Notes under the pieces: generated by a model
The model's database searches: none
What the model was told of the DNA's origin: nothing
Seen by the model: only the letters and a program-made list of their open reading frames with translations
DNA from: DASSCW01 sp036555005
Lineage (GTDB): Bacteria > Chloroflexota > Limnocylindria > QHBO01
Direction: 5' to 3'
Length of the DNA stretch: 10,735 nt
Assembly: GCA_036555005.1 (NCBI GenBank)
Contig: DATBME010000028.1
Coordinates: 1-10,735, forward strand
Translations under genes and position numbers: made by a program
Shown: positions 1 to 8,341 of the stretch, in pieces
Layout: each line of letters starts with the position of its first letter
Position numbering within the stretch: the first letter of the stretch is position 1

Positions 1-347
1 GACTGGTCGGCGTCGACGCTGGCCAGCATGATCGTGTCGCTGTTCACGCCCTTGTTGTTGTCGCGGCGGGCCTCGCTGCTGTCCAGCCCCAGCAGGAGGA
101 CGGTGAGCCGGTTGCCGAGCAGGTCCTGGTTGAGGCCCGGCGTCGGGCTGGGCGTCACCGTCGGCGACGGCGTCGGGGATGCCGCGCCGGTTTCGCCGGA
201 CGGCCGCAACACCAGGAAGGCCAGCACCGCGGCGATCACGCCCAACGCCGCGACGCCGGCGACCAGCGGCCAGCGCCGTGGTCCGGATGGGTTGGCTGGG
301 CCCGATGAACTGGCCGGAGCCGATGCGGTTGGCTGCGGGCTCGTCAT
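1..347 (-). CDS. LytR-CpsA-Psr (LCP) family protein, N-terminal part, runs off the window
   Basis: Only the first 115 codons are present; the gene continues past the left edge. I translated it from the ATG at 345-347. The protein has a short cytoplasmic Pro/Ser/Ala-rich head (residues 1-25), one membrane segment at about 27-48, and an extracellular Pro/Thr/Ser linker (about 55-72). The start of the LCP catalytic domain follows: LTVLLLGLDSSEARR (81-95), then NSDTIMLASVD (102-112), which matches the family's conserved GxD...R...DTIML pattern. LCP proteins are membrane-anchored phosphotransferases that attach polyprenyl-phosphate-linked glycopolymers to peptidoglycan or related cell-wall carriers, so this fits a monoderm-type envelope. 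The gene lies 10 bases after the endonuclease III stop on the same strand and is probably last or near-last in that operon. No clear Shine-Dalgarno sequence precedes the ATG. The family call is firm; the glycan it transfers cannot be told. Confidence 0.82.
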   Translation of the reverse strand, partial: MTSPQPTASAPASSSGPANPSGPRRWPLVAGVAALGVIAAVLAFLVLRPSGETGAASPTPSPTVTPSPTPGLNQDLLGNRLTVLLLGLDSSEARRDNNKGVNSDTIMLASVDADQ

Positions 348-357
348 GCGAGCCCGC

Positions 358-1257
358 TCACGACGCGGGAGGTGCGGGTCGTGGTTGCTCGGGCGGCATC
401 CAGCCGTGGATCAGCTGGTCGTGGTAGCGGGCCGGCTCCTCGGCGTCGGGGCGCGTCCGCGGGATCGGCGCCATGGGCGCCTTGCCGCGAGAGGCCAGCA
501 CGAAGTAGGCACAGATGTCGGTCAGGGGGCAGAGCCCGCAGATGGGGCGTGGGGCTCGGCAGGTGTCGCGCCCATGGCGAATCAGCTCGACGTGAAATGG
601 GTACATCTCCTCGGGATGCAGCACCTCCTCCAGCAGATCGTGGGCTCGATCCAACGGGGTGCGCGGTGGCAGCATACCGATCCTGGTCGCGACGCGATGG
701 ACGTGGGTATCCACCGGCACGGCCGGGCGCCCGAAGCCGAACAGCAGGATGATCGACGCGGTCTTGCGACCGATGCCGGGCAGGGAGACCAGCCATTCGC
801 GCGCCTCCGCCAGCGGCATCGTGCCCAGGAACGAGAGGTCCCAGCGGCCGCCGGTGGCCGCGTGCACCTCGGCCAGCACCTGCTGGATGCGCCCGGACTT
901 GGTCGGGGCCAGGCCGCCGGGTCGGATCACCTCCTCCAGCTCGTCGCGCGGCGCGGCGAGTACCTCGTCCCATGACGCGTAGCGCGTCCGGAGCGCGGTG
1001 AAGGCGCGGAACGAGTTCACGTCGGCGGTGTTCTGCGAGAGGATGGTGAGCACCAGCTCGCTGACCGGATCCAGCCGTGGCCCGGCCCAGGTCGGGTGGT
1101 CGTAGCGCTCGCCGAGGCGCTCGAGCGCCACCTCGGCCAGGGCGCGCCGCTTGCGCCGGTCGGCCGCCAGCTTCTGGGGGCTCGGGCCGCGGCGCTTCCG
1201 CTTCGCGGTGGGGTTGGCGGCGGCGCGCTTCGCCGCCGGCCTGCGTGGTGCGGGCAC
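358..1257 (-). CDS. nth: Endonuclease III (HhH-GPD DNA glycosylase/AP lyase)
   Basis: This base-excision-repair enzyme removes oxidised pyrimidines and nicks the abasic site by beta-elimination. The 299-residue protein has a basic, low-complexity head (1-37) followed by the HhH-GPD fold. The helix-hairpin-helix LPGIGRKTA spans 159-167 and carries the catalytic lysine K165. The catalytic aspartate is D183 in VDTHVHRVATRIG. A [4Fe-4S] cluster loop with spacing C-x6-C-x2-C-x5-C sits at C233, C240, C243 and C249, exactly as in Nth. The core matches E. coli Nth; the roughly 40-residue N-terminal and 50-residue C-terminal extensions are extra. The start is GTG at 1257, three bases after the glycerate kinase stop, which implies cotranscription. 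There is no strong ribosome site, and no ATG occurs before the conserved core. A MutY identity is unlikely because the length is Nth-like and there is no MutT-like C-terminal domain. Confidence 0.93.
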   Translation of the reverse strand: MPAPRRPAAKRAAANPTAKRKRRGPSPQKLAADRRKRRALAEVALERLGERYDHPTWAGPRLDPVSELVLTILSQNTADVNSFRAFTALRTRYASWDEVLAAPRDELEEVIRPGGLAPTKSGRIQQVLAEVHAATGGRWDLSFLGTMPLAEAREWLVSLPGIGRKTASIILLFGFGRPAVPVDTHVHRVATRIGMLPPRTPLDRAHDLLEEVLHPEEMYPFHVELIRHGRDTCRAPRPICGLCPLTDICAYFVLASRGKAPMAPIPRTRPDAEEPARYHDQLIHGWMPPEQPRPAPPAS

Positions 1258-1260
1258 CGG

Positions 1261-2448
1261 TCAGGCGTCCGATGCGGAAAGCTGGAGCCCGACCTGCAAG
1301 GTGCGGGCGACGCGCTCGGCGGCGTTGGCCAGCAAGCGCTCGGTGTCGCGCATCGAGGCGGCGAGGCGCATCGGCCGGTCGGCGATCGGCTGCACCACCG
1401 CGAAGGCGCCCGACGCGTCCAGGGCGGCGGCGCCGGGCCCCAGGCCGCCGCACAGCAGGATGACTGGCGTCCCGTTGCCCCGGGCCAGCGCCGCGACCCC
1501 CATCGCGGCCTTGCCGGAGAGCGTCTGCTCGTCCGCCTGTCCCTCGCCGGTGATGACCAGGTCAGCGGCGGCCAGCAGGTCGGCCAGACCGACGGTCTCG
1601 GCCACCACCTCCACGCCGGGCCGAATCGTGGCGTCGGTGAAGCCCAGCAGCGCCGACGTGGTCCCGCCGGCGGCCCCGGCGCCGGACTGGTCGGCGACCG
1701 CGCGACCGGTCTCCCGTTCGATCGCTCGGCCCCAGTGGAGCAGCGCCCGATCCAGCTCCTGCACCGCCCACTCGTCGCAGCCCTTCTGGGGGCCGTAGGT
1801 GGCGGCCGCGCCGGTCGGGCCGCACAGCGAATTGGTCACGTCACTGGCGACCGTGATGTGGGCCTCGGCGAGTCGCGGATCGAGGTCGGACGCATCGATC
1901 CGGTCCAGCCGCGCCAGTGCCGCGCCGCCCGGCGGCAGCTCCCGGCCGGCCTCGTCCAGCAGCCGCGCTCCCAGGGCGACCAGCATGCCGCTGCCGCCGT
2001 CGGTGGTGGCGCTGCCGCCCAGCCCCAGCGTGATCGAACGCGCCCCTGCATCCAGCGCGGCGCGCAGCAGGTCGCCGGTGCCGCGGCTGGAAGCGACCCG
2101 CGCGTTGGCCGGGGTTCGTTCCTCGACCGCCAGTCGCGCCAGGCCGCTGGCCGTGGCCATCTCCACGAAGGCGGCCCCGCCCCCGTCGATCAGCAGCCAA
2201 TCGGCGCTGACCGGCCGGCCCAGGGCGTCCACGGTCCCGACGCTGCGCCGCTCGGCCCCGTCGCCCAGCGCCACCGACACGGCCTCCAGCGTCCCCTCGC
2301 CGCCGTCGGCCATCGGTGCCAGGTCGACGGTATCGCCGGGTCGAACTCGGCCCCAGCCGTGGGCGATCGCATCGGCCACGCCGGGTGAGGCGAGCGCTCC
2401 GCCAAACGAGTCCGGCGCGACCACGACCCGCAGCGGGCGGTCGCTCAC
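1261..2448 (-). CDS. glxK: Glycerate kinase, GarK/GlxK type
   Basis: This enzyme phosphorylates D-glycerate with ATP; the E. coli GarK/GlxK family forms 2-phosphoglycerate. The 395-residue protein is full length and collinear with GarK. Visible motifs are APDSF (11-15), PMADGGEGT (45-53), SRGTG (121-125), GLGGSATTDGGSG (142-154), DVTNSLCGPTGAA (203-215), GPQKG (219-223), GAAGG (258-262) and TGEGQADEQTLSGKA (300-314). One oddity is that the lysine that normally follows APDSF is glycine (G16). The start is GTG at 2448. An AGGTGA ribosome site seven bases upstream overlaps the stop of the preceding gene and fixes this start. The gene sits seven bases after the USP-GpgS fusion. In this context it may recycle glycerate released from glucosyl- or mannosyl-glycerate, or help supply phosphoglycerate as a glycosyl acceptor; this role is inferred. 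Confidence 0.9.
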   Translation of the reverse strand: MSDRPLRVVVAPDSFGGALASPGVADAIAHGWGRVRPGDTVDLAPMADGGEGTLEAVSVALGDGAERRSVGTVDALGRPVSADWLLIDGGGAAFVEMATASGLARLAVEERTPANARVASSRGTGDLLRAALDAGARSITLGLGGSATTDGGSGMLVALGARLLDEAGRELPPGGAALARLDRIDASDLDPRLAEAHITVASDVTNSLCGPTGAAATYGPQKGCDEWAVQELDRALLHWGRAIERETGRAVADQSGAGAAGGTTSALLGFTDATIRPGVEVVAETVGLADLLAAADLVITGEGQADEQTLSGKAAMGVAALARGNGTPVILLCGGLGPGAAALDASGAFAVVQPIADRPMRLAASMRDTERLLANAAERVARTLQVGLQLSASDA

Positions 2449-2455
2449 GTGGCCG

Positions 2456-4413
<1,958 letters not shown>

Positions 4414-4414
<1 letters not shown>

Positions 4415-5730
4415 CAGGGCTCCTCGGAGGCCGCGGCCCGCATCTCCCGCCAGCGCGTCACCAGGTAGGGCTTGAGCTCCTCGAATTCGCGGGCCTGGGC
4501 GTCGATCACCCGCTCCGCCTGGTCGGTGGTCATCTCGGTCGTCTCGCCGATGAAGCCGGCGGTGCGCCCGAAGTAGAGCGGCGTCAGCGCGGCCAGCAGC
4601 TGCTCGCGATCGGCGCCCGGCCGGTTGAACGCCACCAGCGTGTCATACAGGCAGCGGATCCACAGCTCGGCCGGGAAGTGGAAGCTGGCCGGATCCTCCG
4701 GCACGTCGAGCGCCATGACCCGCTCCAGCTGCTCATCGGCCAGCATGCCGTCCCAGGCCTGGCGCTGCGCCAGCCGCGCGCTCTCGAAGGAATCGACCAG
4801 CTTGGCGTGGTTGACCTCGATCGACTCGGGCGCGATCACGCGCTCGAAGCCGTACTCCGGGATGGCGTGCGACCCGCGCACCCGGAGCCATCGGTCCTCG
4901 TAAACCCCCGCCATCCGGAACAGGGTGCCGACCACCTGCCGGAACATCGGCCCCAGGTCGGAGGCCGGGTCCTTGGCGTCGTGGATCTTGGCGCCCAGCC
5001 GTGCCTGGCAGACCGCGAAGCCCTCGTTGATGGCCGAGTGCGTCATCCAGATGTCGATCCCGAAGCGCGCCGTCAGCTCGTCGAAGGTCGTCAGCTCCAG
5101 GTAGCGCTGCACCAGGTCGCCGGAGACCGCGAACTCGCCGCCGATGGGCTGACGGATCCGCGCGCCGTACAGCGAGCGGGTCAGCGGGTAGGCGATGGCG
5201 TTGGTGATGGTGCCGTCGTACTTGTAGCGGGCGTAGAGCGGCGCCACGAAGTCGTAGCCGCCCTTCAGGATCGGGCCGGCCAACAGCTCGATCCACTCCG
5301 GCGCGATGCTGCGCAGGTCGGAGTCGACCATCACGAAGGCCTTGACGTTCAGCTCGCGCGCCACCTCGAACAGGGCGCGCACCGCGGTGCCCTTCCCGCT
5401 GATGCCGTGGTAGGTGAAGCTGATCCGCTGCAGCTTGTGGCGTGGGCTGACCAGGATCACCTTCTCGATGTAGTCCGGGCTCTCGGTGCTGACCACCACC
5501 CGCGGCGTGCCGTCGGGGGAGCCGCCGTCGCTGTTGACCAGGATCGGCTTGAGGTCCGGGAAGTACTGGACCATGCCGGCCGTGGCGGCGCGCACGACAT
5601 AGCCGATGGTCTCCGCGTTGCCAAAGCTCGGGATGCCCACCATCAGGTCGGCGTCCCCCACGCGCCGGACCTCGCCGAGCCCGGTCTCGTCGAGCGCCGA
5701 CTCCGGCGGTGCGGTCGGGTTGGACGTCAG
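4414..5730 (-). CDS. Glycosyltransferase related to mannosylglycerate synthase (GT78/GT2-like), probable CTG start
   Basis: This GT-A fold enzyme has 438 residues if translation starts at CTG 5730. It opens with DLMVGIPSFGNAETIG (28-43), then GKGTAVRAL (112-120), a DSD metal-binding triad (136-138) in VDSDLRSIAPEWI, QPIGGEF (194-200), FGIDIWMTH (223-231) and GAKIHDAKD (246-254). The order and spacing of GKG, DxD, PxWI, QPxGGE, GID and GxKxH resemble Rhodothermus mannosylglycerate synthase as I remember it. That enzyme joins GDP-mannose directly to D-glycerate. A glucosylglycerate synthase is equally possible; donor and acceptor are not readable from sequence. No membrane segment is visible, so it should be cytosolic. 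Its stop overlaps the ATG of the GpgS fusion by one base, indicating tight coupling. The reading frame stays open upstream to 5964, but that part overlaps the neighbouring gene and does not look like this family. GTG at 5661 (415 residues) is the conventional alternative start. Confidence 0.8.
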
Positions 5731-5828
5731 GACAGGCCTCCTGGGGCGGTCGTCGTCACTTGCTCGCTCGGGGTGGGCAAGCGTATCACCGCACGGGCAG
5801 ATCAGCCCGGTCCACGTTCCCCCGAGGG
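5731..5828 (-). other. Gap between pseudo-ligase and glycosyltransferase genes
   Basis: Ninety-eight bases in the direction of transcription. It contains a small GGGC/GCCC hairpin with a six-base loop and the AGGAGG site. I see no convincing promoter and no T-run after the hairpin, so read-through from the pseudo-ligase gene is plausible but not proven. Confidence 0.35.
5737..5742 (-). promoter_or_regulatory. Strong ribosome binding site pointing to a CTG start
   Basis: A perfect AGGAGG on the minus strand is followed by six bases (CCTGTC) and then CTG at 5730..5728, in frame with the GT78-like glycosyltransferase. No ATG, GTG or TTG in that frame lies at a suitable distance. The next in-frame GTG is 69 bases beyond the CTG. 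Confidence 0.6.
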
Positions 5829-6560
5829 CTACTCCCTGGTGTCGGGGTCCAGGCGGGGGTTGCCGTCGTCCTCGATGTGCAGCACCTTCTTGCCGCGTGA
5901 CGGCCAGAACAGCCGGGTGACCGGGTTCGGCCCGCGCCGCTCGGCGGTGGACAGCAGCAGCCACTCGTCGGATTGCTGGCCCGGCGCGTACCGCGAGTTC
6001 ACGTGCTTGGCCACGTAGCGATCGAAGCCGGCTGCGCGCCAGGCGATCAGCCAGTTGTGGATCGGGTTCCGCACCGCTGGGCTGACGCGGACGCGAACAT
6101 TCTCGTCGACCACCGAGGTCAGCAGGCGGCGGCGCTCCATGAACGGGACGTCGTGCAGCGGCTGCCCGTCCAGCTCGACCAGGTCGATGGCCACGAAGGC
6201 CCGGCGCGGCTCGTTCTCGATCGGGTCGGGCAGTTCCTCGCTCAACCCCTCCTCGGCGATCGCGTCGGCCAGGTGCTGCGCGGCGCTGCCGGTGCCGACG
6301 AACGGCATGTTGGTCCAGACCCCGTCGACCAGTGCCTCGTCGGCGTCCAGTGACGGCTCGAGGACCTCGGCCGCCTCGGCGGCAAGCTCATCGGTCGCCG
6401 GCTGGCCGCGCTCGTCGGTGATCGTCACCCGCCCGCCGCGCAGCCGTGCCATCACGCGCTCGCCCCGCCAGGCAGGCTCGAACATCCACTCGATGCTGTG
6501 GACCACGGCGTCGGAGGGCGTGGCGCGCTGGGGCAGGTCCTTCTGCTCGATGCCCGTCAT
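5829..6560 (-). CDS. Degenerate ATP-dependent DNA ligase (LigD-type) adenylation domain, predicted catalytically inactive
   Basis: The 243 residues align along their length with the adenylation domain of LigD-type ligases, but the catalytic signature is gone. Motif I, normally EPKWDG with the AMP-accepting lysine, reads EPAWRG (28-33), so A30 replaces the lysine and R32 the aspartate; the following arginine (R35) is kept. Motif III DGE is DGV (79-81). Motif IIIa is intact: FVAIDLVELDG (122-132). Motif IV EGxxAK is DRYVAK (180-185), lysine retained. Motif V WxKxK is WLLLS (200-204). HVNSRYAPG (186-194) is typical of LigD. The OB domain is missing and is replaced by a 40-residue charged tail. 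It could be a nucleotide- or DNA-binding pseudoenzyme; no function is known to me. ATG at 6560 is the start, with AAGTGG upstream. The reading frame is intact, which argues against a decayed gene. It heads the left operon, 98 bases before the glycosyltransferase. Confidence 0.75.
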   Translation of the reverse strand: MTGIEQKDLPQRATPSDAVVHSIEWMFEPAWRGERVMARLRGGRVTITDERGQPATDELAAEAAEVLEPSLDADEALVDGVWTNMPFVGTGSAAQHLADAIAEEGLSEELPDPIENEPRRAFVAIDLVELDGQPLHDVPFMERRRLLTSVVDENVRVRVSPAVRNPIHNWLIAWRAAGFDRYVAKHVNSRYAPGQQSDEWLLLSTAERRGPNPVTRLFWPSRGKKVLHIEDDGNPRLDPDTRE

Positions 6561-6569
6561 CGTCCACTT

Positions 6570-6599
6570 AAGGTACTGCGCGCCGAGAGGTTCTGTTCA
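6570..6599 (-). promoter_or_regulatory. Candidate promoter for the left operon
   Basis: On the minus strand TGAACA (6599..6594) and TACCTT (6575..6570) are separated by 18 bases and lie just upstream of the pseudo-ligase ATG at 6560. The -35 element matches TTGACA at four of six positions, and the -10 fits TANNNT. It would give a very short leader. The call rests on consensus only. Confidence 0.3.
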
Positions 6600-6655
6600 C
6601 GGCGACGTCTCGGCACTTGCCAGGTCTCTACACGTGCTTGCTGCCAGCGGGCAAA

Positions 6656-6743
6656 CCGCCGTGGACTCTCGCCAGATTCCAACCTGGTTGGTGTTCGTCC
6701 TGGGTCCGCCGTGGATTCTCGCCAGATTCCAATCTGGTTGGTG
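6656..6743. repeat. Two 38-bp direct repeats with internal palindromes, 50-bp period
   Basis: Copy 1 is 6656..6693 and copy 2 is 6706..6743; they differ at only two bases (C/T at 6666 vs 6716 and at 6683 vs 6733), with a 12-bp spacer. Copy 2 contains a perfect inverted repeat, CCAGATT-CC-AATCTGG (6722..6737). In copy 1 the same arms carry one mismatch, but an overlapping palindrome CCAACC-T-GGTTGG becomes perfect. A third pairing, GGATTCT-CGCC-AGATTCC, overlaps these in copy 2, so alternative hairpins compete. They could be paired operator sites, a REP-like element, or an RNA structure in the helicase 3' end. The repeats are certain; the function is unknown. Confidence 0.75.
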
Positions 6744-6842
6744 GTAGCCGGGATGGCGGGGTCGAAGGCGGCCGGCGCCCATTGAGGCTGAGCGTGGATC
6801 CGGACCGATACAGCCGCAGGACGCCCCCTGCGCCTGCCTAGG

Positions 6843-6870
6843 ACCAACCAGGTTGCTATTTGACAACTCC
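6843..6870. repeat. Degenerate inverted third copy of the palindromic repeat
   Basis: ACCAACCAGGTTG (6843..6855) is exactly the reverse complement of the CAACCTGGTTGGT end of copy 1, and similarity fades over the next 15 bases. It also forms its own palindrome CAACC-A-GGTTG and is followed by GTTG...CAAC arms (6852..6867). Confidence 0.45.
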
Positions 6871-6873
6871 TGG

Positions 6874-6937
6874 CGGGTAGCGCCTACGGGTAGCGCTTAC
6901 GGGTAGCGCCTTACGGGTAGCGCCTTACGGCCAGCGC
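6874..6937. repeat. Tandem array of a 13-14 bp unit (four copies plus a partial fifth)
   Basis: The units are CGGGTAGCGCCTA (6874..6886), CGGGTAGCGCTTA (6887..6899) and two identical CGGGTAGCGCCTTA (6900..6913, 6914..6927), ending in a partial CGGCCAGCGC (6928..6937). The length step of 13 to 14 and the single substitution show slippage-type growth. The array lies 63 bases beyond the helicase stop. It may be a neutral minisatellite or clustered protein-binding sites. Confidence 0.75.
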
Positions 6938-6999
6938 AGCCGGAAGATGACGACTCGCGACGGTGATGGAGGCGCGGTGCCGGGAGTCCGCCCAGCGGC

Positions 7000-8268
7000 T
7001 CAGCCGTAGAGGTCCAGCTGGCCCTCTTCCACTTCGGCGCCGACCTCCTCGCGGATCTGCTCCCAGGCGTCCAGGTCCCACTCGCCGACGAAGGTGATGG
7101 CGGTCCCCTCCTTGCCGGCGCGGGCGGTGCGGCCGACGCGGTGCACGTAGGTGTCGGCGTCCTCCGGGATGTCGTAGGAGAGGACGAAGGGCAGGTCGGT
7201 GATGTCCAGCCCGCGGCTGGCCACGTTGGTGGCCACCAGGAACTGGATCTTGCCCGACTTGAAGTCGGCCAGCGTCCGGGTGCGGTCGCGCTGGCTCATG
7301 CCGCCGTGCAGCGCCGCCACGTTCTGGCCGCGACGCTTGAGGGTGAGGGCCAGCCGGTCCACGCCGATCTGGGTATGCCGGAAGACGAGCAGCCGATCGA
7401 TGTCGAACTGGCCGGCGAGCTCCAGCAGCGCCCGCACCTTGTCCTGCTCGGCCACGAAGTACACCAGCTGGCGCACCGTCTCGACCGTCCGCATCTCCGG
7501 CCGCACCACGATGTGCTCCGCCTGGCGGTCCATGAACCGATCGCAGATGCGCAGGATGGCGTAGGGCATGGTGGCGCTGAAGAGCGCCGTCTGGCGTTGG
7601 CGCGGACAGCGCGACAGGATCGTCTCGACGTCGACGATGAAGCCCATGTCCAGCATCCGGTCGGCCTCGTCCAGGATGACGGTGTTGACCCGATCCAGGC
7701 GCAGTTCGCCGCGACGGATCAAGTCAAGCACGCGGCCCGGGGTGCCGACCACCACCGGCGTGCCGCGCTTCAGCGCTGAGATCTGGCGGTCCATGCTGGA
7801 GCCGCCGTAGATCGCCACCGCCCCCACGTTGCGAAAGGCGCCGATGCGGCGGATCTCCTCGGTCACCTGCACGCACAGCTCACGCGTCGGGGTCAGCACC
7901 AGGGCCTGGACGTGGCGCGTCGACGGGTCGATCTTCTCGACGATCGGGATGCCGAAGGCGGCGGTCTTGCCGGTCCCGGTCTGGGCCTGGCCGATCAGGT
8001 CCCGGCCTTCACGCAATGGACCGATGGCGCGCGCCTGGACCTCGGTGGGCTCGACGAAGCCCATCTTCTCGATGGCGCGCGCGATGGTCGGCGGGAGCTC
8101 GATGTCCCCGAAGCGATAGGTCTTCTGCGCGGCCAGCACGGCAGCGAGCAGCGGCGATTCGCCGTCGGGTGCGAGCGGTTCGGTGGGTGCGGCGCCGTTC
8201 TCGGCGCGCGCGGGGCGAGGTGATGAGCGGCGGCGCGAGCGCGCCGGCCTGGCGTCGGTTTCTGGCAA
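7000..8268 (-). CDS. DEAD-box ATP-dependent RNA helicase
   Basis: This RNA-unwinding ATPase is of the RhlE/CshA/DeaD kind, acting in RNA remodelling, ribosome assembly or decay. The 422 residues hold a basic, disordered head (1-50) and both RecA lobes. Motifs in order are the Q motif (F53...PTEVQ, Q78), Walker A AQTGTGKT (95-102), PTREL (127-131), TPGR (176-179), DEAD (200-203), SAT (231-233), ATNVASRGLDI (346-356) and HRVGRTARAG (376-385). The C-terminus stops about 35 residues after motif VI, so there is no long RNA-binding tail. The start is TTG at 8268: GGAG lies five bases upstream, no other start codon is in frame before the upstream stop, and the next is GTG at 8139. A subfamily cannot be assigned safely. 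It is divergent from the ZIP transporter gene, and a 440-base gap separates it from the gene downstream. Confidence 0.93.
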   Translation of the reverse strand: MPETDARPARSRRRSSPRPARAENGAAPTEPLAPDGESPLLAAVLAAQKTYRFGDIELPPTIARAIEKMGFVEPTEVQARAIGPLREGRDLIGQAQTGTGKTAAFGIPIVEKIDPSTRHVQALVLTPTRELCVQVTEEIRRIGAFRNVGAVAIYGGSSMDRQISALKRGTPVVVGTPGRVLDLIRRGELRLDRVNTVILDEADRMLDMGFIVDVETILSRCPRQRQTALFSATMPYAILRICDRFMDRQAEHIVVRPEMRTVETVRQLVYFVAEQDKVRALLELAGQFDIDRLLVFRHTQIGVDRLALTLKRRGQNVAALHGGMSQRDRTRTLADFKSGKIQFLVATNVASRGLDITDLPFVLSYDIPEDADTYVHRVGRTARAGKEGTAITFVGEWDLDAWEQIREEVGAEVEEGQLDLYG

Positions 8269-8273
8269 ATGTT

Positions 8274-8296
8274 CTCCGTTTCTGGCGCGGATCGTA
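8274..8296 (-). promoter_or_regulatory. Candidate -10 element and ribosome binding site of the helicase gene
   Basis: On the minus strand TACGAT (8296..8291) is a reasonable -10 hexamer, but no good -35 precedes it. GGAG (8277..8274) lies five bases before the TTG at 8268. The ribosome site supports the TTG start; the promoter is tentative. Confidence 0.35.
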
Positions 8297-8313
8297 GCAC
8301 GGACCGGCCGTTC

Positions 8314-8341
8314 TTGACACCGTATTGATACTCTGTCTCAT
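8314..8341 (+). promoter_or_regulatory. Upstream region of zip-fur: possible leaderless promoter with overlapping operator
   Basis: TACTCT (8329..8334) fits TANNNT and ends seven bases before the ATG at 8342, the spacing typical of leaderless transcripts. No Shine-Dalgarno sequence precedes the ATG. An imperfect inverted repeat TGATAC-TCT-GTCTCA (8326..8340, five of six pairs) overlaps it and could be a metalloregulator operator. A perfect TTGACA (8314..8319) is present but sits too close to TACTCT to act as its partner. Confidence 0.35.

Larger units (their letters stand above)
6561..6999. other. Non-coding repeat-rich intergenic region
   Basis: About 440 bases lie between the stop of the helicase gene and the start of the pseudo-ligase gene, both on the minus strand. 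Open frames of 70-100 codons cross it on both strands, but none resembles a protein. The region contains palindromic direct repeats, a degenerate inverted copy, a short tandem array and a candidate promoter near its left end, all listed separately. I found no T-tailed terminator directly after the helicase stop. Confidence 0.7.

Noticed and set aside
5731..5964. N-terminal extension of the glycosyltransferase up to ATG 5964
   Set aside because: It overlaps the pseudo-ligase gene by more than 130 bases, and its sequence is Arg/Pro-rich and unlike the family.
5829..6560. Annotation as an active ATP-dependent DNA ligase
   Set aside because: The nucleophilic lysine and the key residues of motifs III and V are absent, and there is no OB domain.
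6656..6743. CRISPR-like repeat pair
   Set aside because: There are only two copies with a 12-bp spacer, far shorter than CRISPR spacers, and no cas genes are nearby.
6498..6866. Small open frames on both strands across the repeat region
   Set aside because: They cross the repeats, show no recognisable protein sequence and have no convincing ribosome sites.
8314..8319. Perfect TTGACA as the -35 of the ZIP promoter
   Set aside because: At 17-base spacing the -10 would overlap the ATG and reads CTCATA; the better TANNNT lies only nine bases away. It is kept only as a note in the upstream-region entry.
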